Positions 34,901-46,220 of a stretch of 64,000 nt of DNA are shown here, one piece after another. Source of the DNA: Rhododendron vialii. Taxonomy: Eukaryota > Streptophyta > Magnoliopsida > Ericales > Ericaceae. The notes beneath the pieces were generated by a model, which saw nothing but the letters and a program-made list of their open reading frames with translations, had not been told where the DNA came from and searched no databases. The stretch spans positions 31,655,001 through 31,719,000 of the forward strand of contig NC_080566.1 in NCBI RefSeq assembly GCF_030253575.1. The letters run 5' to 3'. The position numbers and the translations under genes were made by a program. Positions within the stretch are counted from its first letter, which is position 1, and each line of letters begins with the position of its first letter.

Positions 34901-37900
34901 GAATATTCAGCATTCATGACTTCCAGACTTAAAACCTCATTCTTTTTTTGAAACCCCATTCTTGGTTCTGTTTGATAAATTTGTCACATCTTGTCTGCGT
35001 CTGCTTGAGCAGAAGCTGAAGAATTTCGGTGTGCCTTGCTCTTTTTTTTTCCTTTTTTCTGTGGATGATCCACCAGGTCAAAAGTTTCCCATCCCATTAG
35101 GTTAAATTGTCCAATCCAATTTCCTGAATTGGTTTTTCCTTTTTCTTATTTTTGGTTATCTTTTTCTTCCCTTCTTTTGTGCTTGGTAAGCCTTACTTCT
35201 GGTTTTCAGGCTTGTGCGTGTGTGTTTGTGGTGTGGGCTTCGTAGGTGCCATCTTGGGGTACATTGCCAATAAGGACATTTTCTCATTACCATTGTTTGT
35301 AGTGGGGATATTTACTTTCATCTATTTTTCTTCACCGTGGCTATCAAGTAAGCCCACATTTTCCTTTCCATCACTCATTGCTGAGTCATATTTGCAATGA
35401 TAAGTGTGGAAAAGCTCCTTCACGACAATTTTTCGTATGTATACCTAGTAGGTTACCTTGCGGAACTTATGTTTATAGCAGTCACTGAAGTAGTTTCTAA
35501 CTTTTAAGGTACTTTTTAGTTTGCCAAAATGATCTGAACCCCTCATTTCCATTTCTTCCCATCTAGAACATGTACACTGGAAATGCTACTCTGAAATATA
35601 GTGGTGCACTCTCCGTAGCAGTCCCAGGGGAACTCGCAGGCCTTCATCAAGCATGGAAACTCTACGGAAGGCTCCCTTGGAAGAGGCTTGTCAAACCAGC
35701 TGAGATACTAGCCAGAAACGGATTCATGATTTCACCCTATCTCCACATGCAGATGGTTAAAACGGAATCAGGCATCATGTCAGATGTGGGACTTCACAAC
35801 TTGTTCACATCAAGGGGAGTCCTATTGGAGCCAGGTCATTTATGCCGCAACCAAAAGCTCGCAAAGACACTCCAAGAAATCTCGGAACATGGTGTGGAAG
35901 CATTTTATAATGGATCAGTTGGGTTGAATTTGGTCAAAGATGTTAAGAAAGCTGGAGGGATATTGACCATGGAGGACTTGCGGCGTTACCAAGTTAAACA
36001 TAGAGAACCAGTGTCTGCTGACATTCTTGGGCTTAAAGTACTTGGTATGCCGCCTCCTTCTGCTGGCGGTGCTGCTATGATACTTGTAAGAATAACTCCA
36101 ACCACATTTAACGTGGAGACTCGAACATCATTTTATATTCACCAAGTCCATTTCGAAAATTCTACTTTCCCTCCAAAATCTTAATTGTAATTTTATCGAA
36201 CATTTTATTGAGTACATCGAACATTAGTCTCATTTTGTATGTGTTGTCTATGACTCAATACTTTCTTACAGTACCATCTTTATATACACTGGATCTATAT
36301 ATTCACGAGTTATACCTAGCTTTCATGTATGCCGAAGCCCCTCTCCATTTCTTTCTGGGTCTCTGTATTTGTCGTAAAACTTGATTGGAGTGTTTTCATC
36401 ACTATTTCGAAGATAGAGACCGAACGGAACTGCTCCTAGTATATCTCCTAATTAGAAGTAAAAAGAAGAGAATTTAATCTGCTTACATGCTTTTCTCTTT
36501 ACTTCTCAATACAACGTTTCATTAAAGGTCGGTTTGCATAAAATAATGGCCTTTTCACTTTCACTTTCAACAGGTACTGAACATTCTTGCTCAATACGGA
36601 TTTCCTATGGGAGTTTCTGGATCCCTTGGAATCCATAGAGAAATTGAAGCTTTGAAACATGCCTTTGCTGTGAGGATGTCTCTTGGTGATCCCAATTTTG
36701 TTAATGTCAACGAGGTCCTAGTTGATATGCTCTCTCCTAAGTTTGCGGCCGATTTGAAGAAAACCATATTGGATAACATGACATTTAGTCCCAACCACTA
36801 CGGCGGACGGTAAGGACCTTTGGCTCTTCGAGTTTGTACTTCCTTGCAATTATATATCATGGAAGCTTTGAGGTTGATTTTGTTGATTTTTTAAATTCTT
36901 ATTAGGTGGAATCTGATCCAGGATCATGGAACCAGTCACATTTCCATTGTGGATAGCCAGCGAAATGCTGTTTCCATGACCACTACTGTCAACTCATACT
37001 TTGGGGCTCATCTTTTGTCTCCGAGTACAGGGATAGTCCTTAACAATGAAATGGCTGATTTCTCCATTCCTGGCAATAGTTCTGCTGGAAATGCACCTCC
37101 AGCACCTGCCAACTTTATTCGTCCTTTCAAAAGGCCATTGTCATCTATGACACCCGCTATTATCCTCAAGGTAATAATGCTCATTTGCTTAATGAATTGT
37201 GCTTAATCTTCTTGGTTTGTCATGAATCCTAATGATGGTTTAGTTTAAGAAGCACGAATGTGACAGAACCCGGACACACCATTTTTCCAACAATTAGGTC
37301 ACGAACACGTTGAATATAAGATTTTAGTATAGGTGTAGCTTATGAAATTCATATAGATGTCAAAGATATTATTGTTGTTAGATTAAGGTAAAAGACACCA
37401 ATAGATAATCAACCATTGGTAAATAAGTATTCATGAACTAAGCATCCATGAACATTTTTTTTTACTCTGGGCCAACATTAAAGATCATATTTGATATTCT
37501 AATGTGCTCTTAAGTCTTAACATGCCCCCAGCGCATCCTATTGTGTCCTCACTCTCTACTGGACAATATAAGGATGTTGAACATATACCTAAGTGAGTCT
37601 GACACGTGTCCAGAGCGTGTTCATGTTGTGTCCATGTCAGACAATTGTTGGGCATGTTTATGTAAGGTCAACAGACGTGTATGTGTATTAGGGTTTAGAA
37701 GTGCTTCCTTATATAGCTTCCTGTGAGTTGTTGAACAACTCACGTTTAACTTGCCACATCCTAACCAACTCAAAATGCATTTTGATGTGGTACTACTTGT
37801 TCAATATTATGAAACTTTTTTCTCTAGAGAGTATTTATGTTAAAACATTTTATGCAACATTTTCATTTCTCATTTGCAGGGTGAACACCTGAAAGCTGTT

Positions 37901-40686
37901 GTAGGTGCAAGTGGGGGAAGCATGATTATTGCTGGGACGATGGAGGTCTTCTTGAATCATTTTGCCAGGAAAATGGACCCGTTTTCTTCTATCATGGCTC
38001 CAAGATATTATCATCAGGTAATTCGATTCCAATGTAGGCCCGCTTGTTTGACAGGATGAACTTGTAGTCCTTGTGGATTACTAGTGAGGGGGATAAATCG
38101 CACCACATCCTCATGATGGTATATAACCCCTGTTTTTGGGATTTCATATTCGACAGATTTTTCATCTAATTGCAGAAAGTTCCACCAGATGCAGGGACAA
38201 TCTGATACCTTAAATCCTATTTCGCACGGGCACGGCAGGGGGATTCGAACATGAATATGAGACGTAGCGATTCTCAAAAAATTGGGACACAACATGTTTT
38301 TTTAAATAATATTTTGGTTATGCAAACCCACGTTGTAAGAACAGGGTTCACGGCATGTTTTTTGAAATAATATTTTGGTCATGCAAACCTACATTGTAAC
38401 AACTAATATTTAGGTTATCAAAAGCATTGACCATGAGTGTATGCATGTACCCCAAGTCACATAATACGGATGTGCATGCAGGAGCAGGAACGCGACATTC
38501 TGCTAAAATTCACGAGAGCTAGGATTGAGTGCGCAAGGGTAGAGCGAGAACGGATGGCTCTACAAAGGATTATGTGATTTAACCTACATCCACACATATG
38601 TTTTATATAACACTTTTAGCCCAATGCTTTTTAAGTTATAAACATTTTACCTCTGAAAAGCTTTTGAAATGTATACTAATCCCCTTGCAGTGTGCCCATC
38701 ATGTCCCCCCGTGTCCCCCATAAAAGTTTTTGAAATAATCAACATGCCACGAGGCGTGTCCCACACGTGTCCGCGCGTTTCCTGGAGTGTCCAGATATTG
38801 TGATCTCTAAAAGTGACGGTGCTTCATAGCTTAGATCCTAACAATCGAAAGGGACCTAAGATTATATGTTGCACCTCATGAGTAACTGTTAAGGGGTCCG
38901 ATCCGGCTGAGGTCTTCTCGTGTGCGCGTAGGCCCAATCCGTTGAGGATTATTCACAGAGTCCACACCACATCACCTGGACCCAATATATATTGAATGAC
39001 CCTGTAGTCATAAATTTTGAACCGTAGAATTTACCCAGGCTTCGAAATCTATATCTCAAATATCCACTGTTCAAGCGAACAATGTTGATTGTTTATATGT
39101 AAGCTCCTATTTCCGATTTGGATTTCAAATCGTTAATTACATACTAAAAAAGTAAAACCTCCGATTAATGAAGAATAAAGAATAGGAAACAGATTAGAAT
39201 AATTTAATTTTATTGATGATTTGGGTTTAAAACCCTTGTTTACATCAAAACAGAGAATATTTGATACATTTAGAGGGATTGGAACCCTTTACCTATCACT
39301 TGGTATGCTTACTCTTACTGATCTTCGAAGCTTGCTGAAGATTGCAGGTGGTAGTGAGCGGGTAGATTGCTTGGTGGTTGAAGATTGTAGTGGTTTTGTT
39401 TGAATAGAGTATATCTTCTCTCCCTCTGTATATTTTCTACGTTGAGAGAAGAGGTGTGTATAGTTTGTATAGTTTGGGCAGAGAGTACGATGGTGAAGAG
39501 TTGAGAGATAGATGAGAGAGATGTTAGGTCTAGATGAGAGATATAGATCAGGGATCCCTTCCTTTGATGATGGATCTCATATTTATAGGGGCTTCCTTCA
39601 TCAGATGCTTGGCAGCCAAATAATTCCTTTGAATTTGAATAGTTGTTGCCAGAGGATAGGATGATATCATATCTTCTCAGTCTCTTTAAATTTTGAATGT
39701 TGGTTGCATCAGATGACATTCATCTTGTAATATTCTTCTGCAGCTCTAAGTATCAATTTGAGACTACATGAACCCATATTTGGTTTGTAGGCCCTGCGAA
39801 ATGCGGGCCTACATGGTTCAACCGACATTCATCTTGTAATATTCTTCTGCAGCTCTAAGTATCAATTTGAGACTACGTGAACCCATATTTGGTTTGTAGG
39901 CCCTGCGAAATGCGGGCCTACATGGTTCAACCGAATATTTGATTTGTAGGCCTTACGAGATATGGGCTTACATGGTTCAACTAATTTGTAGTCCTGCAAC
40001 TTTTTCCGCAAGCTCATATATTCGTTAGGCTTGTCGGGCCAACACGTGTTTGTTGATTCGCGGGCTTGTCGGGCCAACGTGTGTTCGTTGATTCGCAGGC
40101 TCGTCGGGCCAACATGTGTTCGTTGATTCGCGGGTTCGCTGGGTCAACATGCATTTAGGCTCTTTATATGTCTTTTAGTTCGCAAGCCCAACATATGATA
40201 TATTAATAATATTTATCAATCTTTGGTTGAAATTTATGTGCCAACAGACCCACATCCACTCAAAAGGCCAAGCCTTGTAAGTGGCGCGCCATCTAATTTG
40301 TATATTAAGGTCCAACTCTTTTTATGTTTATCCGGTGTGGGACTCAATCTTCACACATGTTCCCAACAGTAACCAACCAATTGCCTATAAAAAAAAAAAC
40401 AAACAAACAAACAGTAACCAACCAATCTTAGTCCTGACACAAATTGTTTATGCAGCTGATTCCTAATATCCTATATTACGAAAACTGGACAACTGTGACT
40501 GGAGACCACTTTGAAGTTCCTGCAGAGACAAGAGCAGCCCTACAAAAGAAGGGCCATACCTTAGAAGGCCTTGCTGGTGGGACTATTTGCCAACTTGTTG
40601 TTCAAGAGCTGGAGGCTTCTTCAAAGTTTGGGGAGCTTGTGGGGGTTAGCGACCCAAGAAAGGGTGGATATCCAGCTGGTTTCTAA
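31925..40686 (+). CDS. Gamma-glutamyltranspeptidase, secreted (7 exons)
   Basis: Exons: 31925-31931, 34303-34649, 35567-36085, 36574-36809, 36906-37170, 37880-38017 and 40456-40686. All introns are GT-AG and the total of 1743 bp gives 580 residues, close to Arabidopsis GGT1. The first coding exon is only 7 nt (ATGCCAT before GTAAGT). I infer it because the second exon's frame has a stop 25 bp before its acceptor and no upstream ATG, while this exon joins in phase to a hydrophobic leader (SLLSTWPTITLLFFSLLSF), a plausible signal peptide. Family blocks: RRGVVAADDGRCS, GGHAVDASVA, SSGIGGGAF, PPPSAGGAAM, and HGTSHISIVD, whose Thr379 should be the nucleophile; then GASGGSMIIAGT and SDPRKGG at the end. 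The enzyme degrades glutathione and its conjugates in the apoplast. An alternative start at 34359 would lose most of the signal peptide. Confidence 0.9.
32201..32352. repeat. Palindromic MITE in intron 1
   Basis: A hairpin of about 150 bp with ends gggtaatttgcacttacacc and its inverse, arms containing ctgtactatcaccaattt and aagatacaccc, and a loop around aagcactaagtgctt. Confidence 0.85.
33123..34271 (-). mobile_element. 5'-truncated LINE in intron 1
   Basis: It is flanked by the 10-bp duplication CACTGACCTT (33113-33122 and 34272-34281). On the minus strand it ends in an A-run (33131-33142). Translation gives, in broken frames, the zf-RVT region of a plant LINE: FLWLDNWHSLGPL, then WRWPHSRNG, VPRWSLLLWVGILG, ARGILNDRSCTLY and YYIWKKRNGRVFQQ. 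The 3' UTR contains a direct duplication of a 60-75 bp block (aaacctctaggaaatagcct). Only the 3' end of the element was inserted, as is usual for target-primed reverse transcription. Confidence 0.9.
37171..37879. other. Intron 5 of the transpeptidase gene
   Basis: It contains gtgtcc/gacacgtgtcc-type repeats (37255-37640) seen again in intron 6 near 38690-38790, probably from the same repeat family. No frame. Confidence 0.4.
38018..40455. repeat. Intron 6 with repeat and LTR-like sequence
   Basis: Direct repeats of about 55 bp lie at 38290-38400 (aataatattttggt). From about 39115 to 40368 the DNA looks LTR-derived: the minus strand begins tgttgggaacatgtgtgaag, and 39720-39945 holds a 120-bp tandem duplication (ttgtaatattcttctgcagc, then ggccctgcgaaatgcggg). 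I find no coding region or secure target duplication, so the LTR call is tentative. Confidence 0.4.
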
Positions 40687-40765
40687 TTTTCTTTTGCTTT
40701 TTTTAGGAATCCGAAGAAATGGTTTCCTTTTATGTGCTCAACGTCCTATGATCTTCAATGGTGTG

Positions 40766-40771
40766 AATAAA
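40766..40771 (+). terminator. Poly(A) signal of the transpeptidase gene
   Basis: AATAAA, 80 bp after the stop codon. Confidence 0.5.
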
Positions 40772-42477
40772 ATTTGTCTATTTTCTGCTTTCTTTAGGAC
40801 AAAAAAAATTCAGTTTATTTGCTGCTTTCTCAAGCTGGAAAGAAGTGGTTTACTTTTATGCACATAGTATCGTAGTATACTTGATAACCATGGATAAGTT
40901 GCCAAGTAGCATTGGTTAGGAGAGAATATTCTGGGTGCGTTTAGAAGTTGGAAAATGGATGCATACGGTTTGCACCTCTTGAATCGCCTTAAATTCATAA
41001 CATTTGCCATATTTGCATCAAGATCTGTAACATTTGCATCGAAGTTCATGACCTCAAAGTAAAAACTTATACTAACTTGCAATTGTCCCAAAATCATGTA
41101 CTCTTTCTGTTCGTATTTGTTGGTCTTTTTTTATTTTTTTTATTTTCTCAAAAATGTTGTCCCGATTAAAAGTAATAGTAATAAACAAAAGTGTTTTTTT
41201 TGGACTGAGTTTACTGTTTTACCTTTTCTCTTTTGAAATTTTAATAGCAATAAGAAAAGGCAATGATGATGTTTTAAACTTAAAGGGCAAAAAGAGAGTG
41301 GAAATATGACAAGTGAAATGATGATTTTGTTTGAAAAGGTTTGAATCCCCAAAAGAACCAACAAATGGGGCTGAAAGGAGTAATCTTTGTATTTTAATAA
41401 AAATGTCATGACCTCAAAATTGTTGGTTTCAATTTATGTTCATTTACAATGAATTTCTATATATAGTAAGGGGTACATATCGTAGGAATTCAAATGTAAA
41501 ATGTTTATTGTACCTTTTATCTAAGAAGATTTAAAGAGACATTCTTACAAGTAAATCAAACACTTTTTAGTGTTCGGGGATATTTATTTATTAGTAGTAA
41601 TTTGTAGGAAGTCTTTTTATCAAACAGTACACACCCATCCATCAAGGCATAAAAAAAATATATAAATTCCAATGGGCTTATTAAAGTGAGCATGAGATGA
41701 CAACTAAATCACTTATTTTTAAAGGGTCCGTTTGATTAGCAAGATAATGATAGAAAGTGCAAGAAAGAGAAAAATAATACTCCATACTTTTTTGATATTC
41801 ACTTCCTGTAAATATCCTAAGAAGTGGTAGAAAGCAAACTTCTCCCCTATAATCCTCTAAAGTTAGAGAGCTTGTCTTACTTTTTTTCACAAAAATTTTA
41901 GGAAAATTTTGTTTTCTTGTGAGAATCAACAACAATTACTCTGACTTTCTTATTTTCTTGCAAAACTTTCATCCTAATTTAATGGAAGCAAGAAAATAAT
42001 AATTCTTTTTCTTTTCTCTGACTTCACTTTCTCTCATTTTTACTTTCTATTAGTATATATTTTTCTCGCTAACCAAATCAAATGATGGGAAAGGTTGCAA
42101 GGCTACAAAGGGTAAGGGCCTGTAACTTGGGGAAAACATAGAAAAGGAAGAGGAAAGTGCGGAGGAAAATATGCCTTGATTCTTTGTTTTCCCCGTGAAT
42201 AATTTTCGTTTCCTTTATTTTCTTTTCCCCAGTTTCCAACAAACTCTACATTTCAAACCTCGCAAGGATTTATTGACTGGTTAACTTCAGAGTTTCGCTC
42301 CGTTCATATAACGGAAGGAAGAAAAAAGAATACGAAGGGCCGTCCGTGCCCTTATCTTCATTTCCCGCCACCCAACTGTTTGAATTTCTATGATCTTTTA
42401 CTTCCACATTTTGTGTTTGGAGCATGTAAATTACGAACCTAGTAATGCATTATCAGTTGATACGTAAATAAATCTAT
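40772..42477. other. Intergenic MITE cluster
   Basis: Three inverted-repeat elements are visible. One at about 41098-41387 is Stowaway-like (tactctttctg and gaaaggagta ends, arms with atttgttgg). One at about 41722-42080 has ends gggtccgtttgattagcaag and ctcgctaaccaaatcaaatg. One at about 42105-42245 has arms aacttggggaaaac and ttttccccagttt. None encodes protein. Confidence 0.5.
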
Positions 42478-42547
42478 ACATTTATAGAATAGAAAGATTT
42501 TCCTCTTTTGCAGATTTATAGAATAGAAAGATTTTCCTCTTTTGCAG
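42478..42547. repeat. Tandem duplication before the PPR start
   Basis: A 34-35 bp unit (atttatagaatagaaag, then attttcctcttttgcag) occurs twice in tandem. Each copy ends in ttttgcag, like a 3' splice site; the second ends 10 bp before the start codon. Confidence 0.9.
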
Positions 42548-42556
42548 AAAACTCTA

Positions 42557-44902
42557 ATGGAGTCTTATACTCAACCTCTTTCCGATATTTATGCATCACT
42601 CCTCCAAACAAGCCTTAGGACCAAAAACCCATTTGCCGGAAAGTTGGTTCATGCTCAGATAATCAAATCCGGGCTTCACCTTAGTGTGTTTTTGATGAAT
42701 AATCTCATCAATTGCTATGCCAAAAGTGGGTTTCTGTCGGATGCCCACCACGTATTCGATGAAATGCCAAGTAGGAACACAACCTCTTGGAATACGATTC
42801 TATCAGCTTATGCGAAACAGGGCAGGATTGATGATGCTTACCGTGTTTTTAAGGAAATGCCCGAGCCTGATTCTGTTTCGTGGACGTCGATGATTGCCGG
42901 TTATAATCGAATGGGTTGCGTTGAAAATGCAATTAAGATGTTTCTAGAGATGATTTTGTGTCATGTTTTTCCGACCCAGTTCACAATTACTAGTGTGCTT
43001 GCTTCCTGTGCTGCTATAGAATCTTTAGGAATAGGTAGGAAGGTTCACACCTTTGTTGTTAAACTTGGGCTCAATAGCTATGTCAGCGTTGCGAATTCCC
43101 TCCTCAACATGTATGCAAAGTCAGGTGATCCAGTAACAGCAAAGGTTGTTTTTGATAGGATGAAGTTGAAGAGCATAACGAGTTGGAATGCTATGATTAC
43201 ATTGCATATGCAATCCGGTAGGCCAGATCTCGCTCTTGCGCAGTTTGATCAAATGAGTGAGCGAGATTTAGTTTCTTGGAATTCGATGATTACGGGTTAC
43301 AACCAGCGTGGACTTGATCGCGAAGCATTGGATATTCTCTCAAGAATGTCTAAAGAAACTTCTTTAAAGCCAGATAATTTCACCTTGGCCAGTGTTTTAT
43401 CGGCTTGTGCTAATCTTGAGGAGTTAAACCTTGGGAAACAAATCCATGCCCACGTAGTAAGAACTGAATTCAGTACTTTTGGGCCTGTTGGGAATGCTTT
43501 AATTTCCATGTACTCCAAATCAGGAGGGGTTGGAATTGCTCGAAAGATTTTAGAGCATAGTGTCACTTCTGATCTCAATGTAATAGCATTTACATCCCTT
43601 TTGGATGGATATATCAAGCTTGGAGATATGAACTCAGCTAGACAAATATTTGATGCATTGAGAACCCATGATGTGGTTTCATGGACGGCAATGATTGTTG
43701 GTTATGTGCAGAATGGCTTCAATGATGAAGCAATAAACCTCTTTAGATCAATGATTAGAGAGGGCACCAAGCCTAACAGCTATACTCTAGCAGCAATATT
43801 AAGTGTCAGTTCCAGTTTGGCTTCTTTGAATCATGGCGAACAAATCCATGCAAAATCCATAAGGTTAGGAGAAGTGTTGTCTGTTTCTGTTAGCAACGGT
43901 TTAATTTCCATGTATGCTAAATCTGGAAGCATCGATTGTGCCAAGAGAATATTCAATTTGATACATTGGAAAAAAGATATTGTCTCATGGACTTCCATGG
44001 TCATAGCTTTAGCTCAACACGGACTTGGAGAGGAAGCTATAGAGTTGTTTGAGAAAATGTTGGAGTTTGGAATTAAGCCGGACCATATTACATATGTTGG
44101 TGTGCTCTCTGCTTGCATACACGTGGGATATGTAGATCAAGGCCGGAATTATTATAAACTGATGGAAGATGCACATGGAATTGAACCAACGCCAAGCCAT
44201 TATGCTTGTATGATTGACCTGTTTGGACGAGCCGGATTGCTCCAAGAAGCACAAGGTTTCATAGAAAAAATGCCCATCGAACCGGATGTATTTGTGTGGG
44301 GCTCACTTTTAGCTTCCTGCAGAGTTCATAAAAATGTGGAGCTGGCAAAAGTTGCTGCGGAGAGATTGCTTCTTATTGATCCAGACAATAGTGGGGCCTA
44401 CTCAGCTCTTGCTAATGCATATTCTGCATGTGGAAAATGGGAAGATGCTGCTAAGATTCGGAAGTCGATGAAGGATAAACAGGTGAAGAAAGAACAGGGA
44501 TTCAGTTGGGTTCAGATAAAAGGCGAAGTCCATGTCTTTGGGGTTGAAGACGCGTTACACCCACAGAGGGATGCAATCTACCGGCTGATTGCAAAAATCT
44601 GGAAGGAAATAAAAAAGATGGGTTTTGTTCCCAACACTGAAGCGGTATTGCATGACCTTGATGAAGAGGTGAAAGAGCAGATTCTTAGACATCATAGTGA
44701 AAAGCTTGCTATTGCGTTTGGGTTGCTAAATACTCCAGAGAACACTACTTTGAGGGTTATGAAGAACCTTAGAGTGTGTGATGACTGTCACTCTGCTATC
44801 AAATTTATATCCAAACTTGTGGGGAGAGAAATCATTGTGAGAGATGCTACTCGGTTTCATCATTTCAGGACTGGCTTGTGTTCTTGTCGTGATTATTGGT
44901 AG
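42557..44902 (+). CDS. Pentatricopeptide repeat protein, PLS-DYW class (At2g22070-like)
   Basis: Single exon, 781 residues from the first ATG at 42557. It has the PLS pattern of PPR repeats throughout residues about 30-620 (e.g. MNNLINCYAKSGFLSDAHHV, SWNTILSAYAKQGRIDDAYR), followed by E/E+ motifs and a complete DYW domain. The DYW domain has the deaminase HSEKLA signature (HxE), CDDCHSAIKF (CxxCH zinc site) and ends CSCRDYW. Such proteins bind organellar transcripts and edit C to U. Length and sequence recall Arabidopsis At2g22070 (PCMP-H41), which I judge a likely ortholog from memory. Targeting is probably mitochondrial or plastid, though the N-terminus is short on basic residues. Confidence 0.95.
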   Translation: MESYTQPLSDIYASLLQTSLRTKNPFAGKLVHAQIIKSGLHLSVFLMNNLINCYAKSGFLSDAHHVFDEMPSRNTTSWNTILSAYAKQGRIDDAYRVFKEMPEPDSVSWTSMIAGYNRMGCVENAIKMFLEMILCHVFPTQFTITSVLASCAAIESLGIGRKVHTFVVKLGLNSYVSVANSLLNMYAKSGDPVTAKVVFDRMKLKSITSWNAMITLHMQSGRPDLALAQFDQMSERDLVSWNSMITGYNQRGLDREALDILSRMSKETSLKPDNFTLASVLSACANLEELNLGKQIHAHVVRTEFSTFGPVGNALISMYSKSGGVGIARKILEHSVTSDLNVIAFTSLLDGYIKLGDMNSARQIFDALRTHDVVSWTAMIVGYVQNGFNDEAINLFRSMIREGTKPNSYTLAAILSVSSSLASLNHGEQIHAKSIRLGEVLSVSVSNGLISMYAKSGSIDCAKRIFNLIHWKKDIVSWTSMVIALAQHGLGEEAIELFEKMLEFGIKPDHITYVGVLSACIHVGYVDQGRNYYKLMEDAHGIEPTPSHYACMIDLFGRAGLLQEAQGFIEKMPIEPDVFVWGSLLASCRVHKNVELAKVAAERLLLIDPDNSGAYSALANAYSACGKWEDAAKIRKSMKDKQVKKEQGFSWVQIKGEVHVFGVEDALHPQRDAIYRLIAKIWKEIKKMGFVPNTEAVLHDLDEEVKEQILRHHSEKLAIAFGLLNTPENTTLRVMKNLRVCDDCHSAIKFISKLVGREIIVRDATRFHHFRTGLCSCRDYW

Positions 44903-45782
44903 GAGCAAATGAAAATATTCTTTCAAGGTACCTGGACTACAAAGAAAAGTCTGATAAACAGCTTGTCGAGAATCAAGGGAACTTACATTTACCATCAAAA
45001 GTTAAGCGTCACACAACAAGATGGCGCTCCTTCTGCTGATTTTTCTGCTTTGTTCTGGACCTACTGTTTTGGTTTTTGATGGCAATTCATTTGGAGGAGA
45101 GGCCAATTACAAATTAGGGAAATGTGTATGAAGGCCTGCTGGCCTTTTCCCCATTGAAAATTGGTTGTTTTGGGCTGGGGTACTTGGGAGCTGGCATGGG
45201 CAGGTTGGTTTGCAGCAAGGCGCAGAATTGTCACTATGAAACTTTGTTCTCATTCAGTCATCATAGAAATGGAATCTGGTATGTCCTTATCTCCACCCCT
45301 GGTACTTTTAGTTTTTTGAACTGCTGTAAACGTGTAATACAAGATCCTTTCTAAAAATTAGTTGTTGATACTTGTCCCAATAAGATAGCAAATGACACGC
45401 AGCCACATGGTGAGCACAAAGCGAACTATTCTTTCGCCTTTTACTAAAAAATAAGATAGCAAATGACAGTGGTGTAACTTCTAGTGCACAGACCATATGA
45501 CATCCTCCACCTACACTTCTAGTCTTACGGTGGGGCAGTTAAAATGTTTTGGAGGCTTAGTTATCAAGTGGTGTCCATCACTTTGATGTCCATTTGGATT
45601 ACTGTGCATGCTTAAGAAATCACCCAGACTGTAATGTACCGAATATCATAACTATGACTTCAGGAATACATGATTGCTGCAGCTATCTAGTTAAGGATTC
45701 TTCTGAAAATATTCTGTAACCAATGTTTATGTATGCATGTGGTTTTTGGCAAAGAACAGAATAGTGAAGTAGTTATAAAAGC

Positions 45783-45788
<6 letters not shown>
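44903..45788. other. PPR 3' region with a small signal-peptide-like frame
   Basis: At 45021-45131 a 36-residue frame begins MALLLLIFLLCSGPTVLVF, which looks like a signal peptide, followed by a short tail. No homolog comes to mind and it may be chance. Nothing else is recognisable. Confidence 0.3.

Positions 45789-45820
<32 letters not shown>
45789..45820. repeat. (GA)n microsatellite
   Basis: About 15 GA units, 200 bp upstream of the AUX1/LAX fragment. Confidence 0.9.
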
Positions 45821-45823
<3 letters not shown>

Positions 45824-46005
45824 GCTCTGTAACTGGAGATGAATGTGAGGGAGAAGATGTTGTGACAAGTTCAGAGGAGTGGTGAGATGGAGATTATGGT
45901 AGTTTCCTTCCCTTGCTTTGGCCTCATTTGGTGTGTTGTGGTGTTTTCGTAACGTTATTGTGGTTTCCCTTTTGTGTAGATACTGTGCAGCGTGGGGTTT
46001 GGATG

Positions 46006-46220
46006 ATGCCAATGGTTTATAACCTCTTCTGGCATGGTGGCTCTCTTTATGATGCTTGGTTTAGCTGCACTTCAAATCAGGTCTCTTTTTCCTCTTGAAT
46101 TTTTCAATTTAATGCCAACCCATTTCCCATTTGTTCTTGTAACGTAACAAATGTGGGTAGCAGGGCGGCTTGGGATGCTCTCTGTGTGGATTACACTGGT
46201 TTGAGGTTCTTGATGGGTTG
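46006..46220 (+). pseudogene. AUX1/LAX auxin-influx carrier fragment
   Basis: The first piece encodes LFWHGGSLYDAWFSCTSNQ and stops at a GT (46081), which is the conserved exon end of AUX1/LAX genes (WHGGS, DAWFSC, SNQ). About 90 bp further, LGMLS (46169-46183) and WFEVLDGL (46197-46220) appear in different frames. In AUX1 these two are separated by about 40 residues, so there is an internal deletion. The rest of the carrier, about 480 residues, is not recognisable. It is a decayed or partial copy. Confidence 0.7.

Noticed and set aside
42542..42556. A PPR start five codons upstream
   Set aside because: That codon is TTG; the first ATG in frame is at 42557.
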